From: Paenibacillus sp. JNUCC32
GTDB taxonomy: Bacteria > Bacillota > Bacilli > Paenibacillales > Paenibacillaceae
Assembly: GCF_014863545.1 (NCBI RefSeq)
Contig: NZ_CP062260.1
Location: forward strand, 4,287,001-4,351,000
DNA length: 64,000 bases
Reading direction: 5' to 3'
The position numbers and the translations under genes are program-made. The first letter of the stretch is position 1; each line of letters opens with the position of its first letter. The notes beneath the pieces are model-generated. The model searched no databases. It was given only the letters and a program-made list of their open reading frames with translations, and had not been told where the DNA came from. Shown here in pieces: positions 1 to 9,019 of this stretch.

Positions 1-1038
1 CCGTTCAATCGCCGCCGGCGTCTTAAATAGGCCCAGCTGATTCCCGATGCCGCCGTATACGAACAGCAGATTGCCGGTCTCGTCGTATGTGAAGACGCGA
101 CCTTGGGTAGAGTCCAGCGCGCTGTACATCCCGTCGCCGAGCACCTTAATATCAACGAACTTGGACGGCCCCACCGTTCTTCGATAATAAATATCTCCCG
201 CAACCGGAAAGTAGCCGAAGCGCTTTAGCACATCCTCTCCCGACGGATTGAGGCGTTTCATCGGTTCCCTGGATCCGACGTCAATATTCGTGGCATAGAC
301 GAACCCCTTGCCGTCCATATCCAGATTGGAGAACTCGGTCGGGATGAACAGTCTCATCTGGGCTTTCTGCGCGTTCGTCGATACCAATCTCCAGAAATAA
401 TCGCCATAATCGCGCTTTACCTTAATCGTTCCGACGTACCCGAGAAAGGTACCGTCCTCCTCGAACTGCATAATGCCTTCGTAAACGCCGCGGGCGACAA
501 CGAATACCCGTTTGGCTTCATCCACCGCTACTTTCAGGGGAATGAATTGAAAGCCTTGTGGCAGCACATCCGACTCCGGCTGCTCCATGATGCGGACAAG
601 CGACCCTTCCGTCGTCAACACGACAACCCGTTGATGGTCCGTATCCGCAACATAGATTTGCTCGTCCCCGTCAATGAAGATGCCGGCAGGATTTGCAAAA
701 CCGTCCTCTTTCCCTTCGTTCATGAATGAATCAATCACCCGGATCACGTTCCACGTGTCGTCCAGGACGACGATCCGTTTGTTGCCGCTGTCCAGCACGT
801 AGACGTTTCCGGCTTCCGACACATGCATATCGCTCGGATCCAAAAAATCCCCAATGCCCAGCTCCTTCCCCGTAACGGCGCGTTCCGGCAAATAAGCCGC
901 AGGCACGGCAACCGTTTCCTCCCAATAATTGTAGATATAGCTCTCGTACGGAGCACTGGCGGAGACGCTCCCCGGCATCAGGCCGGTAAGCAGCAGGGAG
1001 GCCGCCGCGAGAGTTAGCAACCATTTTTTCGCTGACAT
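1..1038 (-). CDS. Secreted NHL-repeat beta-propeller protein (partial, C-terminus off window)
   Basis: The first 346 residues are visible; the 3' end lies beyond base 1. The ATG at 1036-1038 follows a strong GGAGGGG site. A signal peptide is clear (KK, then a hydrophobic run, then S-V-S-A-S-A near residue 28). From about residue 65 there are at least five NHL-type blades with the pattern hydrophobic-x-V-D/G-x-x-G-x-hydrophobic-Y-V-x-D followed by R-I/V-V-V-L, for example around D-S-G-N-K-R-I and D-T-D-H-Q-R-V. This fold usually binds proteins or glycans at the surface. It is the last visible gene of the sugar importer operon (12 bp after the permease), which suggests an extracellular role connected with the same substrate. 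The ligand is unknown. Confidence 0.85.
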   Translation of the reverse strand, partial: MSAKKWLLTLAAASLLLTGLMPGSVSASAPYESYIYNYWEETVAVPAAYLPERAVTGKELGIGDFLDPSDMHVSEAGNVYVLDSGNKRIVVLDDTWNVIRVIDSFMNEGKEDGFANPAGIFIDGDEQIYVADTDHQRVVVLTTEGSLVRIMEQPESDVLPQGFQFIPLKVAVDEAKRVFVVARGVYEGIMQFEEDGTFLGYVGTIKVKRDYGDYFWRLVSTNAQKAQMRLFIPTEFSNLDMDGKGFVYATNIDVGSREPMKRLNPSGEDVLKRFGYFPVAGDIYYRRTVGPSKFVDIKVLGDGMYSALDSTQGRVFTYDETGNLLFVYGGIGNQLGLFKTPAAIER

Positions 1039-1050
1039 CTGATCCCCTCC

Positions 1051-1974
1051 CTAATCCTTCATCCCGGAGGTCGCCATCGTCTCGATGATCCGGCTCTGCG
1101 AGAACAGAAAGAGCACAATCGGCACACTCATCAGGATGACTGCCACGGCCGCGCCCGCGCCGGCCCGGGAAATACCGCCCAGAATGATCTGATTGGATGC
1201 ATAATGCAGGGTCTTAAGCTGTTCGCTGTAAATAAAGCCGTTGCCGTCGGTTCCCCACAGGATCTGGAACAGCAATATGATCAGCGTGAGCCACGCCGGC
1301 TTCACGTTCGGCATCACGATGGACCAGAAGATCCGGTATTCGCTCGCTCCGTCGATTTTGGCCGCTTCCAATAGGGCATCCGGTATCTGTTCCATGAACT
1401 GCTTCATCAGATATAACCCTAGCGAATAGCCGAAAGCCGGTATAATGACGGCCCAGTAGGTGTCGATGAGCCCCAGCCACGACAGGATCATATAATTCGG
1501 CGTCGCCGTAACGACCGGCGTGAACATCAGCGAGAGCACGACGACCTGGAAGAGGAATACCTTGCCCGGAAACTTGTGTTTGGCCAGCGGATAAGCCGCC
1601 GCGGATGCAAAGATCACATGACCGACAATGCCGACCCCGGTTATGAAGACCGTATTGAAGATATACCGCGAGAACGGTACCCAGGACTGGCCGAGCAGAT
1701 TGATCAAATCGGAAAAGTTATTCCATGTCGGATTGCGGACAAACAGCGTCGGCGGGAACAGGAAAATTTCGTCCAGCGGTTTGAACGCGTTGTTGATGGC
1801 GTACACCAGGGGCAGCGCCATGAAAGCGCCGAACACCGCCAGCAGCGCAAACAGGGAGAAGGTCCCCATGAACGAGCGGTTTACCCGTTTGCTGCGAGCT
1901 TTAAGCCTGACGTTCAGCAGGCGGCCGTCCCGTTTTTTCGGAAGTTCGTATGTAACCCTCACGCGTCTACTCAC
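1051..1974 (-). CDS. Carbohydrate ABC transporter permease, MalG type
   Basis: 307-residue inner permease of a CUT1 sugar importer. Six membrane segments are evident after a basic cytoplasmic N-terminus, and the EAA loop (E-A-A-K-I-D-G-A-S-E) that docks the ATPase is near residue 205. The listed GTG start at 1972-1974 overlaps the end of the upstream permease by 8 bp; a second GTG at 1960-1962 has better spacing from AGGTAGGTGAG and may be the true start. It pairs with the upstream permease (1967-2935) and the two solute-binding proteins. No ATP-binding subunit is encoded nearby, so a shared MsmX-like ATPase is expected from family knowledge. The substrate cannot be read from the sequence. 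Confidence 0.9.
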   Translation of the reverse strand: MSRRVRVTYELPKKRDGRLLNVRLKARSKRVNRSFMGTFSLFALLAVFGAFMALPLVYAINNAFKPLDEIFLFPPTLFVRNPTWNNFSDLINLLGQSWVPFSRYIFNTVFITGVGIVGHVIFASAAAYPLAKHKFPGKVFLFQVVVLSLMFTPVVTATPNYMILSWLGLIDTYWAVIIPAFGYSLGLYLMKQFMEQIPDALLEAAKIDGASEYRIFWSIVMPNVKPAWLTLIILLFQILWGTDGNGFIYSEQLKTLHYASNQIILGGISRAGAGAAVAVILMSVPIVLFLFSQSRIIETMATSGMKD

Positions 1975-2935
1975 CTACCTTGCGCAGCAATTTTTGGACG
2001 ATCAGGTTGGTTCCCACCATCAGGATGAACAGCACGGTCGCAATCGCCGACGCAAAACCCATCTCAAAGCGCGTCGTACCGAAATCGATGAGATGCGTGA
2101 CGATGGTTTCCGCCGCGTAGTTCACGCTCGGGAAACCGGCCAGCGCAATCGATACGTCGGCCACGGCAAACGATGTCGTAAGCTGGATGACCGCGCCGAA
2201 CATAAGCTGCGGCCGCATCGAAGGCAGCGTTATGAACCACAGCTCCTGCCAGCGGTTGCGGACCCCGTCCACGGCACCCGCTTCGTAGAGTGTTTTATCC
2301 ACGGTTTGAAGTCCGGCGATAAAGGCCAGGAAGCCGGTTCCGAGGCTGAGCCACAGCTGGACCAAAATGATAATCGGCATGATCATCGCTTCGGTTTTCA
2401 GCCATTGGATCGGCTCCAGGATGATGCCCAGCTTAATCAGCATGCCGTTCGCTATGCCGTAGCGGTCTCCCGAGAAGATCATCAGCCAGATGAAGTAAAT
2501 GTTCCCCGAGATCGAAGGCGCATAGAAGATCAGGGTCATGAACGCCCGCAGCCGCGGACCCAGCTCATTGATGACCCAAGCAAACAGGAAGCAGGCCAAG
2601 TAACTGATGGGTCCCGTTATGGCTGCAAAGAGCAGCGTGTTCTTCAGCGCGACCAGAAAGATATCGTCCTCCAGGAACAGGCGCGTATAATTATCCCAGC
2701 CGACAAACCGCGGAAACTCCAGCATATTGAAGTACGTAAAGCTGAGAATCATCGAAATGACGACCGGAAAAACGGTAAACAGCGTGAACAGGATCATATA
2801 AGGCGCAAGCAAAATATAGGAATGCTTGCTGGCCTTCATCTCCGCCAGCTTCCGCCTCCACCAGGATTGCGGCTTGACGGGGCGGATTGCGGCTGACATC
2901 GTAACTTCAGGATCCTGAAGGCTGGCATTATGCAA
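1967..2935 (-). CDS. Carbohydrate ABC transporter permease, MalF/LplB type
   Basis: 322-residue permease with about six membrane segments starting near residue 40, and an EAA motif (Y-E-A-G-A-V-D-G-V-R) near residue 215. The start is a TTG at 2933-2935 with GGGGGAG six bases upstream; the later ATG at 2897-2899 is a weaker alternative. It lies 12 bp downstream of the giant binding protein and overlaps the next permease, so the two permeases are almost certainly translated together and form the heterodimeric channel. It belongs to the CUT1 (MalFG-like) family. Confidence 0.9.
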   Translation of the reverse strand: MHNASLQDPEVTMSAAIRPVKPQSWWRRKLAEMKASKHSYILLAPYMILFTLFTVFPVVISMILSFTYFNMLEFPRFVGWDNYTRLFLEDDIFLVALKNTLLFAAITGPISYLACFLFAWVINELGPRLRAFMTLIFYAPSISGNIYFIWLMIFSGDRYGIANGMLIKLGIILEPIQWLKTEAMIMPIIILVQLWLSLGTGFLAFIAGLQTVDKTLYEAGAVDGVRNRWQELWFITLPSMRPQLMFGAVIQLTTSFAVADVSIALAGFPSVNYAAETIVTHLIDFGTTRFEMGFASAIATVLFILMVGTNLIVQKLLRKVGE

Positions 2936-2947
2936 ATTGGACTCCCC

Positions 2948-5905
2948 CTATTCCTGCAGCTCGCCGAATTCTGCTTGCTTGGTTCGGATTTCGTCGTGAA
3001 TATACTGCACCGAATCCATCAAGGCCTCCCGCGGCTCGATGCCGCTGATGACCGCACGATAGAAGGCATTGAACAAATGCCTGCCCGTCGAATAACCGCC
3101 CGGCACCTCGGGTATTCCCTGAACCCATTCGAATTGGGATTTCAAATTCTCGTAGTCGGCTACCGGCCACGGCAGACTATCCAGCGCCTTGATGTTGGCG
3201 GTCGGATAGCGGGCCGCCGCGCCCATCAGCCCTTCCATTTCGCGGCCGAAATTCGTCTGCGTCGCATCTCTGGTCCACCATTTCAAGAATTCCCAGGCCG
3301 CATCCTTGTCCTTCGCATCGTCCAGCATCAGCACGGCGCTGCCGCCGCTCGGTACGGTGCGGTCAATCGTGCCGTCCGCCTGAACGGTTCCCGGAACGGG
3401 GGCGAACCCCCATACGCCGCGGATTTCCGGCGCGAACACCGACAGCTGGTTATAAGTGGTGTAATCGGAAATGCCGATCGGCATCTGTCCGGTACGGAAC
3501 CGGTTCGCAAAATCGTATTCCCGTTCCAGCTTGTAGTCGGTGTAATACTCCGTCCACTGTTTAAATGCTTCCAGCCCGATCTTGGAATCCAGATCCGACT
3601 CCCGGCCGTTGTTGCGGTAGAATTGTCCGCCGGATTGCATCAGGAGCGCCGCATACATCGAATTCGGCGGCAGCGTGGTCCACTGATCCGGTGCCTGCGC
3701 CACGACGGGAAGACCGAATTGCATATGATTTTTGTTCAATACGGCAAGCAGGCTGGCCACATCGTCCCAAGTCTTCGGAACTTCAAGACCCAGCTCCTCC
3801 AGCACGTCCTTCCGATAGAACATCATGTTGAAGGTTTGCGTCTCCGGCAGCGCATATACGCCGCTGCGGTATCGGTATGGCACCAAGGCGCTGTCCCGGA
3901 ATCTGGCCGCTACCGATTCGAAGTCAGGGAATTGCATCAGGTCCGCTGCGGCATTTCGCATGGCAAAGTTCACGGGGAGGTCATTGCCGATCTGCATCGC
4001 GACCTCCGGTCCTTGTCCCGACAAAGTGGCGGGGAGCAGCGTCCCCATGTTCACCAGCTTCAGATTGACGTTGATGCCGGTCTCCGGCGTAAAGGTCTCG
4101 TCGATCATCGCCTTGATGGTATTGGCCTGATCACGGCCGCTGCCGATCCATACGGTGATCGAACGCTGGTTCTTCTCATCCGTGACGTTACCGATATTGT
4201 TGTAATCGATGAAGAAGGAGCTGAAGAACGTCGACGCCTCATGCTTCACCTTATCGGCAGCCCCCATTCCGCTCTTCGGCAGCTTGGCATCGGCTGATGC
4301 AACATAGAGGGCATCGATCTCCAGCGGCTGCTCCCTTGCCTGCTGCAGCCATGTTCCGAGTCCGCCGGTATTCGTCTTGTAGGCCTCCAGCCTGCGCGGA
4401 ATCGTATCCGGCTTCTCGATCATCTCATCCAGCTGAAGCGCCATGGTCTTCAGCAGCGCCTCCTGGTCGCCGGATTGACCCGACAGCTCAACCAATCTGG
4501 CCGCGACCGCTTTCAGTCTGCCGCTTTCGTACCGGAAGGCTTCCAGCAGTTCCGGTATCCGCTGCTCTACGCGGTAATCCCTGAATTCATCCGGATTCGT
4601 GCCGGTGATCATCAATATTTTGCGGTACATGGCATTCAGGTTGAGCAGACTGTCCTCCACCTCATGAATGAGGGGAGCGAATTCACCCAGACTCGCCTCG
4701 AGGCGTAACACATGCTTGCCTTGCTCCAACCGGAACAGATAAGGTTCATCGCCCCCAAGCTCGTCCATGCGATATCCGTTCTTGAAGCGGAAAGCGACGT
4801 GGTTCATTTCTTCAAACGGAACCTTCCCGTCGATCGTCAGCTTTCGCGTCGAGTACATGCCCCTCACAAAATTTTGCTGCGATTTGAACGCTATCCTATA
4901 GAGCCCGCTCTCCGGGACGTCCAGTTCCCATTCGATCCACTGTCCGGGCAGCCGCCAGTTGAAGCCGCCGATGGTGTTGATTCGGACTTTCGACGCACTG
5001 TAAGGGCTGACGCTCGGACTCGAACGCTCGCTTAGCGGATACAGGGTCGGCGAGGATTTGGCGACTGCGTCTTCTCCCTGAATCGCCAGCAAGGCGCCTT
5101 CGGTTCTTCGAATCCCTTCAGCCTCATACTGCCGGTACAGCTCGGCATACGTCGGCGGACTCTCCTGCTGGAACAGCTTGAGTTCCCCGATAACCATCGG
5201 TTCCCGCGCGGCCGTTAAAGATACGGTATGCTCCCCCTCCTCAAAGTAAAAAAGAAGCGGCTCCGTGATGTAACCATCCGCATCCTTCAGCACCGCCGTG
5301 GTCCAAGCGGGGCGTTCGATTTGCTTCGGCCTCAGGTCATTGCCCTGGTTATCCTGATCGATGCCGTCCTTGGCGTTATCCCATATGCGGTCGAATTGCA
5401 AATAAGCGGCCTCCTGGAATGGAACCTCCCCGTCGATGCGGATGGAACGCTCAATGGAGGAACTCTTTCCTTCCACCGGATAATAGAGCAGGGACAGATT
5501 GTACAATCCCTCCTCCTCTACATGAACCTTCCATTCCACCTCACCCTTCTCCCCCGTGAACAACGAGGTTCCGGGATGACCCTCATAGGCTTCCAGCCTG
5601 CGGAATTCCCCGCCCTCGGCACGGCTGTAATCCGCCGCGGGAATCGTGATCTCACGATCAGGTCGACCTTTTCCGTCATGATCCGACAAATATTGGACAT
5701 AGGAAATGCTTTTCCCCGGCTGCGTGCTGAGATTGACCAGCGATGCGGGACGTTCCAATGTAAGCCCTGTCCCGCCGTGTTCCGGCCTCCCCCCGGCTCC
5801 GGACTCATTCCCCCCTCTATTAAAGAACACCGTCAAAGCGGTGAAGATTGCAGCAAGAACCAATAACCGGGTCATCCATTTTTTTAGCTGCGTTTGATGT
5901 GTCAA
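2948..5905 (-). CDS. Giant solute-binding protein fused to tandem beta-sandwich modules
   Basis: 985 residues, about twice the length of a normal CUT1 binding protein. A TTG start at 5903-5905 follows AGGGGG at 7 bp; an in-frame ATG lies 10 codons later. Residues 11-28 form a membrane segment without a lipobox cysteine, so the protein is probably signal-anchored. Residues about 80-250 and 300-415 look like two related beta-sandwich modules: each contains the pattern I-D-G-x-V-P-F-x-E (positions 157-165 and 358-366). Residues 415-530 are helical. Residues about 580-985 are a family-1 binding-protein fold (I-T-V-W-I-G-S-G at the start). The operon also encodes an ordinary binding protein, so this fusion may present or pre-bind polymeric substrate. 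That role is inference. Confidence 0.85.
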   Translation of the reverse strand: MTHQTQLKKWMTRLLVLAAIFTALTVFFNRGGNESGAGGRPEHGGTGLTLERPASLVNLSTQPGKSISYVQYLSDHDGKGRPDREITIPAADYSRAEGGEFRRLEAYEGHPGTSLFTGEKGEVEWKVHVEEEGLYNLSLLYYPVEGKSSSIERSIRIDGEVPFQEAAYLQFDRIWDNAKDGIDQDNQGNDLRPKQIERPAWTTAVLKDADGYITEPLLFYFEEGEHTVSLTAAREPMVIGELKLFQQESPPTYAELYRQYEAEGIRRTEGALLAIQGEDAVAKSSPTLYPLSERSSPSVSPYSASKVRINTIGGFNWRLPGQWIEWELDVPESGLYRIAFKSQQNFVRGMYSTRKLTIDGKVPFEEMNHVAFRFKNGYRMDELGGDEPYLFRLEQGKHVLRLEASLGEFAPLIHEVEDSLLNLNAMYRKILMITGTNPDEFRDYRVEQRIPELLEAFRYESGRLKAVAARLVELSGQSGDQEALLKTMALQLDEMIEKPDTIPRRLEAYKTNTGGLGTWLQQAREQPLEIDALYVASADAKLPKSGMGAADKVKHEASTFFSSFFIDYNNIGNVTDEKNQRSITVWIGSGRDQANTIKAMIDETFTPETGINVNLKLVNMGTLLPATLSGQGPEVAMQIGNDLPVNFAMRNAAADLMQFPDFESVAARFRDSALVPYRYRSGVYALPETQTFNMMFYRKDVLEELGLEVPKTWDDVASLLAVLNKNHMQFGLPVVAQAPDQWTTLPPNSMYAALLMQSGGQFYRNNGRESDLDSKIGLEAFKQWTEYYTDYKLEREYDFANRFRTGQMPIGISDYTTYNQLSVFAPEIRGVWGFAPVPGTVQADGTIDRTVPSGGSAVLMLDDAKDKDAAWEFLKWWTRDATQTNFGREMEGLMGAAARYPTANIKALDSLPWPVADYENLKSQFEWVQGIPEVPGGYSTGRHLFNAFYRAVISGIEPREALMDSVQYIHDEIRTKQAEFGELQE

Positions 5906-5929
5906 TGTTCATCCCCCTGTTCAGGAGAA

Positions 5930-5958
5930 GGGGGCGCGGCTTAAGCTTTAACGCCCCC
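5930..5958 (-). other. Intercistronic stem-loop between the two binding-protein genes
   Basis: GGGGGCG at 5930-5936 can pair with CGCCCCC at 5952-5958. There is no T-run after it on the minus strand, so it is not a typical terminator. Such hairpins between a binding-protein gene and downstream genes commonly protect upstream mRNA; that function is inferred here. Confidence 0.5.
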
Positions 5959-5965
5959 GTCCATC

Positions 5966-7333
5966 TTATTTGCCCATTTTATCGACAGCAGCCTGTGCCT
6001 GTTGTTTATATTTCTCGGCCGTAGCGGTTACCGATTGATTGTTCACGATAATGTCCTCAATGAAAGCGCCCGTAGGGTAATCCGTGTAGGCTTCGTCGAC
6101 CGTGATGACGCCGGTTCCGGCAATATGCTCGCGAATCATGTCGATGTCTTCCTGATTGGTATAGATGCTCTCCAGGTAATCCTGTCCCGGGTATTCCTCG
6201 GTCGGCGGTATATCGAACGTCTCTTCGTAAATTTGGTAGACGATGGCCGGATCTTTCACGCCCTTGGCAATGAACTTCGCGGACGCGGCGGTATTGGCAT
6301 ACGTTGTTTCTGCCGATCCCTGCGGGCCGGCAGGAATCGGAACCACGCCAACCTCGAACGTAATGTCGCCCAGCATCCATTCCGCCGCCGTAAACATGGC
6401 TACGTCGCCGTCTTTGAAGGTGTTGGTTTCTTCCCAATTCGTTTTGTTGCCGCTCTTGACTTTCACAACCTTCTCCACGTTGTAGAGGCGGTTCACGAAC
6501 TCGGCTGCTTCCAATGTCTTCGGATCGGACAAGCCTTCTTTGCCGTTGGAATCGTCTACGATTTTGCCCCCGTTAGCGGCGGTGAAATGCTTTACCGCAT
6601 CAATGGCCCAACCGGAGAAGCCCCATACGTCCGTTTTCCCGTCGTTATTCGTATCTTTGGTTGCCTGTTTGGCAAGCTCCATGAATTTATCCCAGTTCCA
6701 TTCTCCCTTGGCATACAGCTCCTGAAGATCCGGAAGCCCGTTCTTCTTAAACAGGTCGCGGTTGTAATGAAGTCCGAGCCCGATGGAGGTCGGATTATCG
6801 AAGCCGTATTCCCCTCCGCCAATGGATGGATATTTCGTCTGCAGATCCGCTTCGTTATTGATGTTGTTTTTGTCCGTGGTAAATTCGCTGATCGGCAGGA
6901 TCTGTCCCTTCATAATCGCCGGCAATGCCGACTTGTACTCCAACTGCACGATATCGGCGAACGGCTCGCCTGCCAGCACGCTTGTCGTGAATTTATTCAT
7001 GTACTCCTCAAAGGGAACGTTGACGAATTCGATTTTGCAATTGTATTTCTTCTCGATTTCGGCGATCTTCTCCAGGCGTGCCTTCTCACCGGCCGTTGTG
7101 CCTGCCGGCTTCAGGTCCCACCAAGCGGCTACCTTAATCACGCGGCCGCCCAGATCAACAGGTTCTGCTTCAGGTTCGGCGGGTTCTTCTTTAGGAGTCT
7201 CTGCCGCGGTTTCCGTGCTGGGAGCCGGGGTCGCCGGCGGCGCCTCCGCCTGCTTGGCCCCTCCGCCGCTGCAAGCGGTAATCAAAAATAACAAACAGAT
7301 AAGCAATAAAGAAAGCCCTTTCATTTTTCTCAC
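5966..7333 (-). CDS. Sugar-binding lipoprotein of CUT1 ABC transporter
   Basis: 455-residue extracellular binding protein of family 1. The GTG start at 7331-7333 has AGGGGAGG eight bases upstream. A lipoprotein signal is present: short basic N-terminus, hydrophobic stretch, lipobox I-T-A-C with the cysteine at residue 21, then a Ser/Gly linker and an acidic Pro/Glu-rich spacer. The mature domain begins near residue 60 (I-K-V-A-A-W-W-D). It is the first gene of the operon, with a good promoter, a cre box and a candidate LacI operator upstream. It is followed by the second, giant binding protein, which is unusual because one permease pair normally has one binding protein. Confidence 0.92.
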   Translation of the reverse strand: MRKMKGLSLLLICLLFLITACSGGGAKQAEAPPATPAPSTETAAETPKEEPAEPEAEPVDLGGRVIKVAAWWDLKPAGTTAGEKARLEKIAEIEKKYNCKIEFVNVPFEEYMNKFTTSVLAGEPFADIVQLEYKSALPAIMKGQILPISEFTTDKNNINNEADLQTKYPSIGGGEYGFDNPTSIGLGLHYNRDLFKKNGLPDLQELYAKGEWNWDKFMELAKQATKDTNNDGKTDVWGFSGWAIDAVKHFTAANGGKIVDDSNGKEGLSDPKTLEAAEFVNRLYNVEKVVKVKSGNKTNWEETNTFKDGDVAMFTAAEWMLGDITFEVGVVPIPAGPQGSAETTYANTAASAKFIAKGVKDPAIVYQIYEETFDIPPTEEYPGQDYLESIYTNQEDIDMIREHIAGTGVITVDEAYTDYPTGAFIEDIIVNNQSVTATAEKYKQQAQAAVDKMGK

Positions 7334-7465
7334 GCTAAAAACCTCCCCTATTTGTTTAACGCCCTGTTAACGTCATGCAAGTACCCCCAAGATGATGTCG
7401 ATGCTTCATTCCCGGCAATCCTGTTGTTCCCCCGCCCCCAATCCGTTATCCCTGTTTGCCAAAAA

Positions 7466-7494
7466 ATATAACACCAGGATCGTAATTACGTCAA
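7466..7494 (-). promoter_or_regulatory. Sigma-A promoter with internal palindrome for the 1-7.3 kb sugar operon
   Basis: Reading the minus strand, -35 TTGACG (7489-7494), a 17-bp spacer and -10 TTATAT (7466-7471) precede the first binding-protein gene by about 130 bp. A perfect palindrome CGTAATTACG occupies 7481-7490, inside the spacer. This is the position expected for a repressor operator, and the LacI-type gene next door is the obvious candidate. Confidence 0.7.
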
Positions 7495-7558
7495 TATATT
7501 TTATGATAATAATAACAAACAACCTAAATATTATTTTATAAATAACCTAAATAATTAG

Positions 7559-7572
7559 CGACAGCGTTTACA
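7559..7572 (-). promoter_or_regulatory. CcpA cre box
   Basis: Minus-strand TGTAAACGCTGTCG matches the cre consensus TGNAANCGNTNNCA at every fixed position except the last base. It lies about 65 bp upstream of the -35 of the sugar operon. The direct repeat AACCTAAATA at 7521-7530 and 7544-7553 (top strand) lies between cre and promoter and could be another protein site. Confidence 0.5.
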
Positions 7573-7702
7573 TTTTAATTCAGCAAAAATCGGACTTGTT
7601 CGCTATAAATCCCTATATATCAACTGAAATTACTGTTATTTTATCTTAATTGACTATCATAGAATCCGTACATTTGTTATTTGTTTGTTATGAATACAAA
7701 AA

Positions 7703-7730
7703 GGCCCCGATGTCTTTAAGACATCGGGGC
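7703..7730 (-). terminator. Rho-independent terminator of the LacI-type gene
   Basis: GCCCCGATGTCTT and its complement form a 13-bp stem with a two-base loop. On the minus strand the stem is followed by CTTTTTGT. It ends transcription 24 bp past the regulator's stop codon. Confidence 0.85.
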
Positions 7731-7753
7731 TAACTTAACATTACATGTACAGC

Positions 7754-8797
7754 TTATAGTTCGTCGGTATCCCGCGCAGCGTTATTCAATTCCCTAACAA
7801 TGACATCGGCTTGAATAAGGAGACGCTCATAATTGGAATCCGGGTTCACGATCCGCCAGAGCAATTGATCGACGGCACGCATTCCCAGCAATTCCTTGTC
7901 GATGTTCACCGTTGCCATAATCGGCAGGCTGTCGTACGTATTATCGAACCCTGTCACCTGTACGTGACCCGGTACGTCGATACCCTGATTCCCGAGCGCC
8001 TCCATGGCAAACATGGCGGTGATATCATTAGCGCAAACGAACACTTCCGGAAGCTCGTTTCCGGCAAGAGCCTTGCCTAACGTTTCGTGTATGTTCTCTA
8101 TCTCCGGGCTGATCAGAGAAGGCAGCTGCCGATGCTCGATTTTGTAATCGGCCAGCGCGGACGAGAAACCGATCCAGCGCTCGTAAAAGCTCTGGGCATC
8201 TTCGATGTTGCCGATGAACTGATATTTTTTATATCCTTTGCTGATCAGTTTGGTCATGATTTGTTTCATGCTGTGCATATTGTCGGTGAACACCGTGTCC
8301 GATTGGAACGCGGGGTCCATGTGGTCTACCATGACCACGGGAATGTTCAGCTTCTTGATATCCATTAAATTTTGCGTGGACACGGCTCCCACCGTTACGA
8401 TCCCGAGAATGCCCTGGGGATTCAGGAGGGAGAACATGTGGTCATTCGAAGGCTCCGTCAGCGTCAGGATGTCGAGCCCTTTCTGATTAAGGCGGGTCGA
8501 TATTCCGTCAAAAACCGGCCCCCAATAGAGCGATTCGCGATTCTGATATCGGACATTCGGGAACAGGACCAGTACCGCCCCCGCCCATTTTCGGTTCTCC
8601 GGCTCCTGGAGCTGCTGGTTTCTTCCTGCCGCTTGGCCTGGCTGATCCTTGAAATACCCAAGCTGTCCGGCGGCCTTCAGGATCATGTCCCTGGTCTGCG
8701 GGCTGACGCCGGATTTCCCCGACAAGGCCCGGGATACAGCGAATTTAGACACGCCCGTGAAATCGGCGATTTCCTGAATCGTCACTTTCGTTTTCAT
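7754..8797 (-). CDS. LacI/GalR family transcriptional regulator
   Basis: 347 residues from the ATG at 8795-8797, which sits nine bases after AGTAGG; the in-frame TTG three codons upstream is too close to that site. The N-terminal helix-turn-helix (T-I-Q-E-I-A-D-F-T-G-V-S-K-F-A-V-S-R-A-L, residues 6-25) is typical of LacI, including the hinge-side L-G-Y. The rest is a periplasmic-binding-protein-like sensor domain with the usual V-D-H and T-G-F-D-N motifs. It has its own terminator and lies just upstream of the sugar operon, facing the same way, so it probably senses the imported sugar or a derivative. The effector is unknown. Confidence 0.92.
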   Translation of the reverse strand: MKTKVTIQEIADFTGVSKFAVSRALSGKSGVSPQTRDMILKAAGQLGYFKDQPGQAAGRNQQLQEPENRKWAGAVLVLFPNVRYQNRESLYWGPVFDGISTRLNQKGLDILTLTEPSNDHMFSLLNPQGILGIVTVGAVSTQNLMDIKKLNIPVVMVDHMDPAFQSDTVFTDNMHSMKQIMTKLISKGYKKYQFIGNIEDAQSFYERWIGFSSALADYKIEHRQLPSLISPEIENIHETLGKALAGNELPEVFVCANDITAMFAMEALGNQGIDVPGHVQVTGFDNTYDSLPIMATVNIDKELLGMRAVDQLLWRIVNPDSNYERLLIQADVIVRELNNAARDTDEL

Positions 8798-8872
8798 CGT
8801 TATCAACCTACTTAAGTGCGAATTTGTCGTTCAGCTTCCGTGTTATTTATGTTAGTTTTTGTTAGGTTACTG

Positions 8873-8886
8873 ACATAATATTATGT
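8873..8886. promoter_or_regulatory. Palindrome upstream of the LacI-type gene
   Basis: ACATAATATTATGT is a perfect 14-bp palindrome about 76 bp upstream of the regulator's start codon, in an AT-rich promoter region. It may be an autoregulatory operator, although it differs in sequence from the palindrome in the target promoter. Confidence 0.35.
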
Positions 8887-8949
8887 GAAATAATCGTTAA
8901 AGTCAAAGAATATCCTGCATTTTCTTGTTTTCATTTTTACAAAAACAAA

Positions 8950-8989
8950 AGCTGCCCCTATGGTCATGTTAGGACCATCTGGGGCAGCT
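8950..8989 (-). terminator. Terminator after the YLNS-repeat protein gene
   Basis: AGCTGCCCC pairs with GGGGCAGCT, with an inner ATGGTC/GGACCAT stem. On the minus strand it is followed by TTTTGTTTTTGT. Confidence 0.85.
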
Positions 8990-9019
8990 CTTTTCTTGTA
9001 GGCTTAAAAATATAGATAA

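Noticed and set aside
1628..2896. 422-codon plus-strand ORF
   Set aside because: It lies fully antisense to a clear MalF-type permease. Its Arg/His/Gln-rich composition is typical of a shadow frame, and it has no ribosome binding site.
2930..4297. 455-codon plus-strand ORF
   Set aside because: Antisense to the giant binding protein; low-complexity Arg/Gln/His composition and no domain motif.
6002..7291. 429-codon plus-strand ORF
   Set aside because: Antisense to the first binding lipoprotein, which has signal, lipobox and ribosome binding site; this one has none.
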